A stretch of DNA of 64,000 bases from JAJPKK01 sp963787675 (GTDB taxonomy: Bacteria; Pseudomonadota; Alphaproteobacteria; Rhizobiales; Xanthobacteraceae), in the NCBI GenBank assembly GCA_963787675.1, contig CAWBDV010000010.1:434001-498000 (forward strand), written 5' to 3'. Under the pieces are notes generated by a model. It saw only the letters and a program-made list of their open reading frames with translations. It had not been told where the DNA came from and did not search any database. Below, in pieces: positions 17,998-27,658 of the stretch (position 1 is its first letter; every line of letters starts with the position of its first letter). The translations under genes were made by a program, and so were the position numbers.

Positions 17998-18019
17998 GCG
18001 CATGATCATGATCATGCGC
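17998..18019. promoter_or_regulatory. Perfect 22-bp palindrome upstream of usp
   Basis: Arms GCGCATGATCA/TGATCATGCGC with no spacer, in the 192-base gap between trpS and usp, 53 bases before the chosen usp start. Spacer-free perfect symmetry of this length is typical of a dimeric repressor operator; a terminator is less likely because there is no T-run. No known factor is assigned. Confidence 0.45.
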
Positions 18020-18137
18020 CAGAGGGCCGCCGGCGCCCCCGATCCGTGATCGGCGCATTGCAGCGCATATGGTGCCATAACGTGTCGACGGAACACAAGG
18101 GAAGCGCGTGCCAAATTTGTTGTGCGGGCGGCGCGGC

Positions 18138-19172
18138 TTAGCGACGGATCAACCCGACGATGTCCTTGACCGCCTTCATCGTTTCGGCAGCGATCGGCTG
18201 CGCGCGCGCGGCGCCGTCGGCAAGCACGGAATCGATATAGGGGGGATCGGCGGTAATCCGCTTCATCTCGGCAGTAATCGGCGCGAGGCGCGCCACCGCA
18301 AGGTCTGCTAGCGCCGTCTTGAACGTGGAGAACTGTCCGCCGCCGAATTGCGACAGCACAGCGGCTTTCGGAGTGTCGGCAAGAGCGGCGTAGATGCTGA
18401 CCAGATTATCGGCCTCCGGGCGCGGCTCGAGCCCGGCCTCCTCTGACGGTAGCGGTTCCGGATCGGTCTTCGCCTTGCGCACCTTCTGGGCGATGGCGTC
18501 GGCGTCGTCGGTCATATTGATGCGCGAATAGTCGGACGGGTCGGACTTCGACATCTTTTTGGTGCCGTCACGCAGCGACATGACGCGGGTCGCAGGCCCC
18601 TGAATCAGCGGTTCCGGCAATGGGAAGAACGCGGCATCGAACCCGCCTGCGGCAATCGACGGCGCAAAGTCGTTATTGAACTTCTGCGCAATGTCGCGGG
18701 ACAGTTCGAGGTGTTGCTTCTGGTCTTCCCCAACGGGCACGTGAGTCGCGCGATAGACCAGGATGTCGGCCGCCATCAGCACGGGATAATCGTAGAGTCC
18801 GATCGAAGCGTTCTCGCGGTCCTTGCCGGCCTTCTCCTTGAATTGCGTCATGCGATTGAGCCAGCCGAGCCGCGCGACGCAGTTGAAGACCCAGGCAAGC
18901 TCGGCATGCTCGGCCACTTGGCTTTGGTTGAACACGATGTGGCGTTTCGGATCGATGCCGCAAGCGAGGAACGCCGCCGTGACTTCGCGGATGTTGCGAC
19001 GCAATTCGTCGGGGTCCTGCCGCACCGTGATGGCGTGGAGATCGACCACGCAATAGATGCAAAAATAGCGCTCTTGCAGCGCGACGAACTTGACGATCGC
19101 CCCGAGATAATTGCCGAGGTGCAAATTGCCGTTCGGCTGGATTCCCGAGAACACCGATTCCTTGAGCGCCAT
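18138..19172 (-). CDS. trpS: Tryptophan--tRNA ligase
   Basis: Class I aminoacyl-tRNA synthetase that charges tRNA-Trp in the cytoplasm, 344 residues, normal length. The HIGH-like motif is GNLHLGNYLG near residue 15 after FSGIQPNG, and the KMSKS motif is KKMSKSDPSD. The start at 19172 follows AAGGAACTGCA and gives the typical MALKESVFSGIQP; the frame extends 29 codons further upstream but without family similarity. It lies 114 bases downstream of murJ on the same strand, probably one operon. Confidence 0.96.
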   Translation of the reverse strand: MALKESVFSGIQPNGNLHLGNYLGAIVKFVALQERYFCIYCVVDLHAITVRQDPDELRRNIREVTAAFLACGIDPKRHIVFNQSQVAEHAELAWVFNCVARLGWLNRMTQFKEKAGKDRENASIGLYDYPVLMAADILVYRATHVPVGEDQKQHLELSRDIAQKFNNDFAPSIAAGGFDAAFFPLPEPLIQGPATRVMSLRDGTKKMSKSDPSDYSRINMTDDADAIAQKVRKAKTDPEPLPSEEAGLEPRPEADNLVSIYAALADTPKAAVLSQFGGGQFSTFKTALADLAVARLAPITAEMKRITADPPYIDSVLADGAARAQPIAAETMKAVKDIVGLIRR

Positions 19173-19286
19173 TGCAGTTCCTTCGCGCTGACCCCGAAAA
19201 GCCGCAGACTTTTCCGCCGAAGTCACGCGCCTATGTGCTGGGCCGTGAATGCCACGCATCGGCGCCGGCAGGCAAGAGGCGCGTGC

Positions 19287-20840
19287 TCAAAAGCGCGCGC
19301 GAAATGCCTTCACCAGCATCCCAACGGAGGTGACGCGCAGCGCCTGCAGGGCGAGAAGATAGACCGCGAGCCCCAAGGTGACGAGGATCATGAGGGTTGC
19401 GATCCGCGCGACGGACGAGCCCGTGATGTCAAACAGCGATGCGAGAAGCGCCTCGCCGGCGACAAGGATCATTCCCATGATCACCGTCGCGAACACGATC
19501 CGCGGCAAGCGTCGCCAGGCGTCGCGCTCAATGTCGAGCCACGTCCGGCGCCACAGGATGATGGCGAGCAAGGTCGCTCCGACCCAGCCGGAAAGCGCGA
19601 TCGCAGCAGCAATCCCGACATGCCCGTAGTGCGGAAACAGTGCGAACGAGGCAACAATCGCTACGGTGAGCCCGCACAGCGCCGTTATCATGGGCGTGCG
19701 GGTGTCTTCGTGGGCGAATGAGATGGCGCCAAGCACCTTTTCGAGGGAATGACCGGGCAGGCCGGCCGAAATTGCCGCGAGCGCTGCAGCGACCATCGCG
19801 GTGTCGCGTGGCGAGAAGGCCCCACGCTGGAACAATCCGCCCGCGATCGCGTCCGACAGTTCGGCAAACGCGACCGCGGACGGCAACGACAAGGCAAGCG
19901 CGATCTCGAACGCGCGCGACTGAGCGCCGGCGGCCTGGTCGCGACCGCTGCGCAGGCCTGCGGCGATGGCCGGGACCAGCACCGATGAGATGGCGATCGA
20001 GATGACGCCGAGTGGGAGTTCGTACAGCCGATTGGCATAGTAGAGCCACGACACGGCGGCTTGCGAGGACGATGCCACCATGGCGCCGGCCATCAGCTTT
20101 AGCTGCGGAATGCCGCCCGCAACGACGCCCGGTATGGCCAGCATGAAGAACTGGCGCACCGATGGTGTGAGGTGCAGCGACAGTCGGCGAGGATGGCCCG
20201 GTCGTCGCAGCCAGGCAGCGCCGACAGCAATAAGCTGTGCGGCGCCGGCGACCGCCATCGCGCCCGCCAGTATGGCTGCAGTCCGTACGGTCGCCACTGC
20301 GCCGGTCGCGATCAGTGCGAACACGACCGCAACCAGGACGCCGTTGAAGACAACCAAGCCGAAGGCCGCTGCTGCGACGCGGTTCTCGGCGTTCAACGCC
20401 GACGCCGCGACGGCCACAACTCCGGAGATTGCGACATACGGCACCGCGAGACGCACGAACAGTACGGCAAGCGGAAATCGCTCAGCTTGGAAACCAGGCG
20501 CCAGGAGATGCACGATCGTCGGCGCGAAGATGGCGCACAGCAGCGCAACGACCGTGAGTGAGGCGGCCATCGTGCCGAGCACCCGTTCGGTGAATTTTCG
20601 CGACTCGACCGCACCGTTCTCTTCGCGAATCCGCATCGACATCGGCACGAACGCGGAATTAAGCGCGCCCTCGGCGAGCAGTCGCCGAAACAGATTCGGA
20701 ATTTGCAGCGCTGCGAAGTAAGCATCGGACAAGACGCCCGCTCCGAGCATCGCGGCAACGCCGGCGTCGCGAAGGAAACCGAGGACGCGCGACGTGAGCG
20801 TCGCGGCGCCGACGGTCGTGATGTCGCGCGTGATCGACAT
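19287..20840 (-). CDS. murJ: Lipid II flippase MurJ (MviN)
   Basis: A 517-residue MOP-superfamily integral membrane protein, with about 14 hydrophobic segments, that flips lipid II across the inner membrane for peptidoglycan synthesis. N-terminal TSRVLGFLRDAGVAAMLGAG and FRRLLAEGALNSAFVP are the hallmark MurJ blocks; Arg residues in them line the transport cavity in studied homologues. Full length, no lesion. It heads the murJ-trpS-(usp) run on the minus strand. Confidence 0.95.
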   Translation of the reverse strand: MSITRDITTVGAATLTSRVLGFLRDAGVAAMLGAGVLSDAYFAALQIPNLFRRLLAEGALNSAFVPMSMRIREENGAVESRKFTERVLGTMAASLTVVALLCAIFAPTIVHLLAPGFQAERFPLAVLFVRLAVPYVAISGVVAVAASALNAENRVAAAAFGLVVFNGVLVAVVFALIATGAVATVRTAAILAGAMAVAGAAQLIAVGAAWLRRPGHPRRLSLHLTPSVRQFFMLAIPGVVAGGIPQLKLMAGAMVASSSQAAVSWLYYANRLYELPLGVISIAISSVLVPAIAAGLRSGRDQAAGAQSRAFEIALALSLPSAVAFAELSDAIAGGLFQRGAFSPRDTAMVAAALAAISAGLPGHSLEKVLGAISFAHEDTRTPMITALCGLTVAIVASFALFPHYGHVGIAAAIALSGWVGATLLAIILWRRTWLDIERDAWRRLPRIVFATVIMGMILVAGEALLASLFDITGSSVARIATLMILVTLGLAVYLLALQALRVTSVGMLVKAFRARF

Positions 20841-21034
20841 TACTTCGCCTCCGCCCGCGATCTTAGCCGAGCGACGCCGGAACTGGTTGATTTCGCGAAA
20901 AACGATGGGCCGCGGCCCGACACCGGGGCCTTAGACCAATTGCTGAGACGTCGACCATCGAGGCTTTGCATGTGGTTGAATAATTCAATACGAATTTATC
21001 GGTTGCCGATCTTCGACGACGAAATGGTGAGTTC

Positions 21035-21460
21035 ATGGCCGATACCGCTGCCTCTTTGAAGTTGACATGCGAAGGCGCGATGAAAATCCTTCGCGCTGCG
21101 ATGGCGAAAGCGACCGAGATGGGCGTTCCGCAGTGTATCTCCGTCGTCGATTCAGGCGGTCACTTGCTCGCCTTCGTGCGGATGGACGGTGCTTTTTCGC
21201 AATCCGTCGATACATCCCTCATGAAGGCCAAAACCGCCGCGTCCTACGGAAAGCCCACCGGGGGCATCGCGGCTGGCATCGATATCAAGCTCGCGATCGC
21301 AACTCGGGGCAAACGCATCAATCTGCCGGGCGGGCTGCCAATTATCGTGGATGGCCATGTGATCGGCGGCATCGGCGTTGGCTCCGGCACCAGTGAAGAT
21401 GATCGCGTCGTGGCCAACGCGGCGCTCGGCGCATTGGCCGGTGCCCGCCGCTTCGACTAG
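21035..21460 (+). CDS. GlcG/HbpS-family heme-degrading-domain protein
   Basis: A 141-residue Haem_degrading (PF03928-type) domain protein. Typical blocks are A-KATEMGVPQCISVVDSGGHLLAFVRMDGA, the SYGKPTGGIA-like loop and NLPGGLPI--DGHVIGGIGVGSGTSEDD. Homologues (GlcG, HbpS, PduO C-terminal domain) bind heme or corrinoid-type cofactors; the precise function of orphan members is unclear. No signal peptide, so probably cytoplasmic. ATG 21035 follows AATGGTGAGTTC, a weak ribosome site. It is divergent from murJ with a 194-base gap. Confidence 0.85.
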   Translation: MADTAASLKLTCEGAMKILRAAMAKATEMGVPQCISVVDSGGHLLAFVRMDGAFSQSVDTSLMKAKTAASYGKPTGGIAAGIDIKLAIATRGKRINLPGGLPIIVDGHVIGGIGVGSGTSEDDRVVANAALGALAGARRFD

Positions 21461-21645
21461 TCGCCTGCGGACAACCGCACCAATGCCCCGGAATGATGCA
21501 TTTAGCGACGGGGCGGATCGCCACGATTGATGTCGCAAATGTGATGCCTCAGACCGCAAACTAGCGTAATCTCCATGTCGTGATCTCTATGCTAGATCGC
21601 AAGATAGGGCTGCCACCCCAGCCTTGACCATTATGGGAGGATTGC

Positions 21646-23205
21646 ATGAAGCGATACGCTTGGATGCTGTCCGCTGCGTTGCTCGCGGCGGGCGGCTTTG
21701 TTCAGACGGCAGCGGCCCAGAGCCCAACTGATCTTGTGAAGCAGAGCGTCGAGGCCCTGGGCGGCGCCGATGCCTTGCGCAATATCAAGACGCTCGTCAT
21801 TAAAGCCGATGCCAAACACTGGGAGCCGGGACAGTCTAACAGCGTCAACGGTGAATCGCGCTTTCTCGGTGATTCGAAGGTCACGATCAGCGTCGACTAT
21901 GCCAGCAAGGATGGCCCGCTGGTCCGGTACGACTGGGATCGTGATATGAAGTACCCGGCAGTCGAAAAGCTGAAATACAGCGAGATCAGGCATCCGACCT
22001 TCGGGGCGGTGATCAACGACAAGGGCCAAGCCAGCCCGATGTCCGGCATCCGACTGGCGGCGAGCTTGCGCGAAGGATTTCGCGCGTCAGGCAGAACGAT
22101 GCTGAGCGTTTTGGACAATCCGCAGAACGTATCGGCGATTCGAGACCAGAAGCTTGGCAACGAGACTCTGCCGGCAGTCGTCTACACCAATGGACCGAAT
22201 AAATTCATCATCCTGTTCGACCGTGCGACCAAGTTGCCCGCGGCCGTGCGCACGCACGACGAGGACAACATTTACGGCGATTCCAACTACGACCTCATCT
22301 TGAGCGACTGGAAGACCTTCAACGGCGTCAAGTTCGCGATGACCCGCTCGTTTAAGCTGGCTAACATGGAAATCCAGCGGATGACCTACACCGATGTCAC
22401 AGTCAATCCGACGCTTCCGGCCTCAACCTTCGCCGTGCCCGACGCGGTCAAGGCTTCGGCGAAGACCGCGGCGACCACGAACGTGCCGTACCAGTGGGTG
22501 ATCCGGCGTCTCTTCCTCGGCCGCTTCACTGACAGCGACGCCGTCTACTTCCCGCCGGGCGGCAGCTTCAAGCTCGTCGAACTCGCACCCAACGTGCAGA
22601 TGGTCCAGGGCGGCGGCGCCAACAACCTGATCATCAACATGAAAGACGGTCTCGTGGTGGTCGACGCGCCGACCGACGAGGGACAGTCGAAGTGGGTGAT
22701 CGACGCGGCCAAGGCCAAGTATCCGGGCAAGCCGATCAAGACGCTCATCCTCACCCACCATCATATGGACCACACCGGCGGCATGCGTGCCTTTGTGGCC
22801 GAGGGTGCGAACGTCATCGTTCCGGCTCCCGACAAGGCCTACTTCGAACACGTCATCTCGGCCTCGCATGCGCTTGAGCCCGACGCCGAACAGAGAGCCA
22901 TGAAGCCGGCGAACGTGCAGGATGTGAAGGACACGATGACGCTCAAGGACGACACGGTCCAGATCGACCTCTTCAACATCCCGAACCCGCACGTCGAAGG
23001 CATGCTGATCGTCCATCTGCCCAAGGAAAATATTGTCTGGGTGACGGACCTTGTTTCGCCGCGCGGTCCGGTTGGTCGCAATCCGGGGACGGTTTCGGTC
23101 GGGGAGGCGCTGCGCAAGCACAACATCACCGGTGCGACGATCGCCGGCGGTCACGGCACGACCGTGAAGCAGGCTGACATCGCCCCGGCGCTCGCAACGA
23201 ACTAA
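21646..23205 (+). CDS. Exported metallo-beta-lactamase-fold hydrolase
   Basis: A 519-residue exported protein. Signal peptide at residues 1-25 (AAAAQS). Residues about 25-270 form an outer-membrane-lipoprotein-like beta domain of the kind fused to some MBL proteins; residues about 295-519 are the MBL fold with THHHMDHTGGM (HxHxDH zinc motif), a late WVTDLVSPRGP and GGHGT as the last zinc ligand. GGAGGA lies before ATG 21646. Likely a periplasmic hydrolase; substrate unknown. It ends 21 bases before an intrinsic terminator, so it is probably monocistronic. Confidence 0.88.
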   Translation: MKRYAWMLSAALLAAGGFVQTAAAQSPTDLVKQSVEALGGADALRNIKTLVIKADAKHWEPGQSNSVNGESRFLGDSKVTISVDYASKDGPLVRYDWDRDMKYPAVEKLKYSEIRHPTFGAVINDKGQASPMSGIRLAASLREGFRASGRTMLSVLDNPQNVSAIRDQKLGNETLPAVVYTNGPNKFIILFDRATKLPAAVRTHDEDNIYGDSNYDLILSDWKTFNGVKFAMTRSFKLANMEIQRMTYTDVTVNPTLPASTFAVPDAVKASAKTAATTNVPYQWVIRRLFLGRFTDSDAVYFPPGGSFKLVELAPNVQMVQGGGANNLIINMKDGLVVVDAPTDEGQSKWVIDAAKAKYPGKPIKTLILTHHHMDHTGGMRAFVAEGANVIVPAPDKAYFEHVISASHALEPDAEQRAMKPANVQDVKDTMTLKDDTVQIDLFNIPNPHVEGMLIVHLPKENIVWVTDLVSPRGPVGRNPGTVSVGEALRKHNITGATIAGGHGTTVKQADIAPALATN

Positions 23206-23226
23206 GTTTCTAGGTTGAAACGATGC

Positions 23227-23261
23227 AGCGCCCGGCACATCAGCCGGGCGCTGTTTTTATT
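23227..23261 (+). terminator. Rho-independent terminator
   Basis: A perfect 10-bp stem (AGCGCCCGGC, loop ACATCA, GCCGGGCGCT) followed by GTTTTTATT, 21 bases after the MBL gene stop. Textbook intrinsic terminator on the + strand. Confidence 0.92.
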
Positions 23262-23315
23262 GGGCAACCGCTGACCGATCCGCACGAGCGCGGCCTCGTC
23301 GTCGGTCCCCGACAA

Positions 23316-24362
23316 TCAACGCTGCGGGAAACGCGGTCCGCTGCCGGCACCGGTTCGCTCGATCGCATCGCTGATGTCCCGCATGTCTTCGTCGGTTAAG
23401 CGCAGCGTCGCAGCATCGAGCCAGCCATCAACCTGAGCCGGGCTTCGCGCCCCGACGATCGCCGCAGTCACGCCTGTCCACGCGAGCGTCCAAGCAATCG
23501 CGACGCTGGCTGTGCTGGTAGCGTGTCGCTCCGCAACGGGCTTCAGCGCCTCCGCAAGGCCGAGATTGCGACCAAGACCGTCGCCGGTGAAGTCCGCCGA
23601 GCGCGAACGCCAGTCGTCTTTGGCGAGCGATTTCGCACGTTGGGCAGTGAAGGCGCCGGTCAGCAGTCCGGAGGCCATGGGGCTGTAGACAATCACGCCC
23701 GTGTTATGGGCGACGCACCACGGCAATTCCTTTGCCGCGAAGTCACGATGGATTGCGGAGAACTGCGGTTGCAGCGTGTCGACGTGACCGAGCCGCTCGG
23801 CGGCCTCAAGCTGGGCCACGTTATGGTTCGACAAGCCGATGGCGCGCACCTTTCCCTCTGCCTTCAGGTCGAGGAAGGTCTGCCAGTATTCCTCGATCGG
23901 CGTACCGTCCTTCGCCGGCCAATGCATCTGATAAAGGTCGATGCGCTCGATGCCGAGCCGGCGCAGCGAATTTTCGATTTCGTTGCGGATGCTCGCGGGT
24001 GCTCCGACCTGTCGCGGCGGCGCCTTGCGGTTGCTTTCATCCCAAACGAGCCCGCATTTGGTGAACACGTATGGCCGCTCGCTGCGCGGAATACCGGCCA
24101 GCGCCTGGCGCACGACTTCCTCGGAATGTCCGAGGCCGTAGATCGCGGCCGTGTCGATCCAATTGATCCCGCTGCGCACGGCGTGGCGGATCGCTGCGAT
24201 CGACGCCGAGTCATCTTGCTTGCCCCATCCGACCGCCCAATCGGGGCCGCCGATCGCCCAGGCGCCGAAGCCGACGCGGGTGATATGCATGTCGGCTAGC
24301 CCAAGCTGTCGAACAGCCGGGTTATGAAGCCGCGTTTTTTCGAGAACTGCGGAAATAGTCAT
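23316..24362 (-). CDS. Aldo/keto reductase
   Basis: A 348-residue NADPH-dependent aldo/keto reductase of the bacterial (AKR11/13-like) type. Catalytic tetrad: Asp and Tyr in NWIDTAAIYGLGHSE, Lys in YVFTKCG, His in LYQMHWP. The cofactor-binding end is IAWTLAWTGVTAAIVGARSPAQV. ATG 24362 is chosen because GAGAGGAG lies eight bases upstream. The gene is divergent from a LysR-type regulator 116 bases away, a common regulator-target arrangement, so the LysR protein probably controls it. Confidence 0.92.
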   Translation of the reverse strand: MTISAVLEKTRLHNPAVRQLGLADMHITRVGFGAWAIGGPDWAVGWGKQDDSASIAAIRHAVRSGINWIDTAAIYGLGHSEEVVRQALAGIPRSERPYVFTKCGLVWDESNRKAPPRQVGAPASIRNEIENSLRRLGIERIDLYQMHWPAKDGTPIEEYWQTFLDLKAEGKVRAIGLSNHNVAQLEAAERLGHVDTLQPQFSAIHRDFAAKELPWCVAHNTGVIVYSPMASGLLTGAFTAQRAKSLAKDDWRSRSADFTGDGLGRNLGLAEALKPVAERHATSTASVAIAWTLAWTGVTAAIVGARSPAQVDGWLDAATLRLTDEDMRDISDAIERTGAGSGPRFPQR

Positions 24363-24478
24363 GATCTTGCTCCTCTCTCGCCGAGAGACATGGGAGGAGC
24401 CTCTTGATCTTTCCAATCGAATGTTCAGATGAGTTTGTGCTGGAACAGCGCTGAATTGATCGGCATTGGCCAAACCCA

Positions 24479-25418
24479 ATGGAACTTCGTCAACTCGAAC
24501 ACTTTCTGGCGGTGGCCGACGAGAAGCATTTCACGCGCGCGGCGCGGCGCATGAACATCGTCCAGTCCGGATTGTCGGCCTCGATCCGTGCGCTTGAGCA
24601 TGAGATGAAAGCCGAACTGTTTGTGCGCTCGACGCGTCATGTCGAGCTGACGACAGCCGGTCAGGTGTTCTATGAAAAAGCGCAAAGCATTCTTGCCGTG
24701 GCGAGGGATGCGCGTCAGGCAGTCCAGGCCGTCAAAGGGTTGAGCCGAGGCAAGCTTTCCATTGGGACGGTGCAAAGTCTTGGTCCGTTCCTCGACTTGC
24801 CGAGGCTCCTGGGCGCTTTTCACGCCCTTCACCCTGGGATCGAGGTTCGGCTTGTCCAGGCGGGTGCGGCTTCGCTGCTCGCGAAGGTGTTGGAGCACGA
24901 TCTCGATCTTGCATTTGCACCGATGTTGGAGCCCCCGCGCGGCGTCGCCGCGACATTGATCGCTTGCGAAGTCCTTGGTGTTGGCCTGTCCGATCGGCCA
25001 CCAGCTCGAAGGGAGTGCGGACATTTCACTTTCCAGTTTGAAAGATGAGCGCTTCATTGATTTCCAGCAGGGCTGGGGCACGCGCCTCATCATCGATCGC
25101 GCGTTCGCCGAGGCTCGTATCGATCGCCACATAGCTTTCGAGGTCTCGGACCTCGGTATGCTGCTCGATCTCGTGGGACGGGGATTGGGCGTTGCTCTTG
25201 TCCCGGAATCCGTTGCGCTGAATCGGGCCAATCCCGATCATCCATTGCCGATCGGGACAGCCGAGCTTGGCGGCGCGGAAGTCTGCTGGGAATTGGCCCT
25301 GGTCTACGCCGCTCACAACAGCGCAGACGGCGGGCCAAAGAATCCATCCGCGACCAGCTTTATCGACCTCTTGTCGGAAACCCGAAACCTGCCGCAGGAT
25401 GAAGGACAGACGATTTGA
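24479..25418 (+). pseudogene. LysR-family transcriptional regulator, frameshifted
   Basis: Removing one base near 24970 joins two frames into a 312-residue LysR protein. Residues 1-60 are the winged helix-turn-helix (MELRQLEHFLAVADEKHFTRAA, followed by SGLSASIRALE); the effector-binding domain covers about 90-300. The break lies in the middle of that domain: the first frame ends after ATLIACE and the second resumes SLVLACPIGHQ. Observed GCGAAGTCC versus expected GCGAGTCC also restores GAGTC. If the insertion is real, the product is a DNA-binding domain with half an effector domain. It is divergent from the aldo/keto reductase. Confidence 0.85.
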
Positions 25419-25478
25419 CTAAGATCACCGACACGCCGACGATCTGATCATCGTGGCGAGGATTGGGTCGGGGGTGAC

Positions 25479-26303
25479 ATGTCCGCTTCCTTTTCCGGCA
25501 ACTACCCGATCGAGCACCGCGCTGGCGAGATCGAGCGCCTGCGCATTCAAAGCGCGGCGATGGCGCCATATGCGGCGGAGATGCTGGATCTGATTGGCGT
25601 CGCGCCGGGCTGGTCGTGTCTCGACATTGGATGCGGGCCCGGTGGCATTACCAGCCTGATGAGCGAGCGCGTCGGGACGACGGGACGCGTCGTCGGCGAC
25701 AAGGACGCCGAATTTCTGGAGCTTGCACGGGCGGCAGCGCCGGCGAATGTCGAATTTCGTCGGGGCGATGCCTATCAGGCGAATTTGCCGGCCCGGAGCT
25801 TCGATCTCGTCCACATGCGGTTCGTGGCAAGCACGGCGGGAGATCCCGAGCGGTTGCTTGCCGAAGCGATCAGGCTCGCCCGTCCGGGCGGCGTTGTCGC
25901 GCTCGAAGAGCCTGACGCAACTGCGCTTGATTGCTACCCTCCGCATCCCGCCTGGGAGCGGTTGAAGGCCGCTCTTATCGGCGCATTCAAGGCGGTTGGT
26001 GCCGACTTGCACCTCGCAAAGCGTCTCTATGCACTCGCCCGGAAGGCCGGGCTCACGGACGTTGAGTATCGGCCATTTCTCGTCGGGGTTCGCTCGATCG
26101 ATCCCTTGGTGGACTACCTGCCATCAACTGCCGAATTGTTGCGGAGCACGATCATCAAGTTCGGATTGCTGTCCGAAGCCGAATTTCTCGACCTCATGGC
26201 TGCGTGCCGCAGCCATTTGCGCAATCCGGAGGTATCATTCACTCTTTATTCGGTCGCGCGGGTCTGGGGACGAACATCGAGAGAAAAAATCGGCGCCGCG
26301 TAG
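25479..26303 (+). CDS. SAM-dependent methyltransferase (class I)
   Basis: A 274-residue Rossmann-fold methyltransferase. Motif I is SCLDIGCGPGGITSLM (residues about 46-61), the acidic motif II region is VVGDKDAEFLELA, and motif III RSFDLVHMRFVASTAGDPERLL follows the UbiE/Methyltransf_11 pattern. The C-terminal half is a helical substrate cap. Substrate unknown. Start 25479 gives MSASFSGNYPI; GGGGGTGAC precedes it. It lies 60 bases after the LysR frame on the same strand. Confidence 0.82.
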   Translation: MSASFSGNYPIEHRAGEIERLRIQSAAMAPYAAEMLDLIGVAPGWSCLDIGCGPGGITSLMSERVGTTGRVVGDKDAEFLELARAAAPANVEFRRGDAYQANLPARSFDLVHMRFVASTAGDPERLLAEAIRLARPGGVVALEEPDATALDCYPPHPAWERLKAALIGAFKAVGADLHLAKRLYALARKAGLTDVEYRPFLVGVRSIDPLVDYLPSTAELLRSTIIKFGLLSEAEFLDLMAACRSHLRNPEVSFTLYSVARVWGRTSREKIGAA

Positions 26304-26439
26304 GATGTCGCCCAACACCATGCCTCTTGGCGCGATGCCATTGGAAATTAGTCGACGTTGCAACGCGGCTTTGGCCCGCTATATTGCGCCGCCTTTGCGC
26401 AACTGAATCGCCAACACAAACGGGCGCTTTGAGTATCTT

Positions 26440-27442
26440 ATGACTGATGTCCGCTACGATGTACTAGGTCTCGGCAACGCAATCGTCGACGTCATCGGTC
26501 GCACCACCGAGGATTTTCTCGATCAGCATGGCATGCGCAAAGGGTCGATGTCCCTGATCGACGAGGCGCGCGCCGCGCAAATCTACGACGCCATGGGTCC
26601 GGCGACGGAAATTTCCGGCGGGTCGGCCGCCAACACGATTGTCGGTGTCGCGGGGTTCGGCGCGCGTGCGGCGTTCGTCGGTCGCGTCAAGAATGACGGG
26701 CTCGGCAAGGTCTTTGCCCATGATATCCGGGCGGCCGGAGTTGATTTCCACACCCCTCCTTCGCCGGACGGGCCCTCGACCGGGCGATGCTACGTGCTGG
26801 TGACGTCCGACGGCGAGCGCACGATGAACACGTATCTCGGGGCGGCGCAGAACCTCAATCCTCACGACATCAATCCCGGAACGGTTGCCGCCGCGGCCAT
26901 CATCTATCTTGAAGGGTATCTGTGGGATCCGGTCCACGCCAAGGATGCCTTCGTCAAGGCTGCGACGATCGCCCATCAGTCCAAGCGTCTTGTCGCGCTG
27001 ACCTTGTCCGACTCGTTTTGCGTGAGCCGGTGGCGCGACGAGTTTCTGCACCTCATTCGGTCCGGGACCATCGATCTTCTGTTTGCCAACGAAGCGGAGC
27101 TCTTGAGCCTCTACCGCACGACCGATTTCGATGCGGCGATCGCGGCGCTGCGCAAGGATTCCAAGCATGCCGTGGTCACGCGCAGCGCCAGGGGCTGTGT
27201 CGTGATCGATGGCGACGATGCTCTTCCGGCGCCGGCATGCCGAGTTCGAACGCGTGGTCGACACTACAGGAGCGGGTGATCTGTTCGCCGCCGGATTCTT
27301 GTTCGGGGTGGCCCGCGGCCTTGGAAACGAAAAGGCCGCGCGGCTGGGTGCGCTCGCGGCAGCCGAGATCATCACCCATCTCGGCGCGCGGCCGGACACC
27401 TCGTTGAGGATGCTCGCGAAGGAGAACGGGCTTCTCGCCTGA
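26440..27442 (+). pseudogene. PfkB-family carbohydrate/adenosine kinase, frameshifted
   Basis: One extra T at 27245-27246 splits a 333-residue ribokinase-family sugar or nucleoside kinase. The N-terminal part shows GLGNAIVDVIG, the GGSAANT signature and GRVKNDGLG; the C-terminal part carries the catalytic motif DTTGAGDLFAAGFLFGVARG, whose Asp is the general base. With CGAGTCG in place of CGAGTTCG the reading is ACRVERVVDTTGAGD, as expected. This class is usually annotated adenosine kinase in rhizobia. If the shift is real the protein lacks its catalytic Asp. Confidence 0.85.
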
Positions 27443-27512
27443 TTGCGCGAGGCCTCGCTCGACGGAATTTTCTTAAATTTTGGATAGCTGGCACCGGCGC
27501 ACGCGTCGGTAA

Positions 27513-27546
27513 ACCATTTGGTAACGGAGAGTACTTACCAATTGGT
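27513..27546. promoter_or_regulatory. Pair of ACCAnTTGGT palindromes
   Basis: ACCATTTGGT (27513-27522) and ACCAATTGGT (27537-27546) have start-to-start spacing 24 bases, in the 216-base gap before the TM/coiled-coil gene at 27659. Two near-identical palindromes about two helical turns apart look like a tandem operator. Factor unknown. Confidence 0.35.
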
Positions 27547-27658
27547 GAAGTTCCGGACGATGTAAATCGCGTACATCAAGCTCCGGTGGGCTTTCAGCCA
27601 TTTTTTCCGCAAAGCGCTGCATTGGCTGCGGCGGAGAATGTCATCGCGGGAGCAATCC

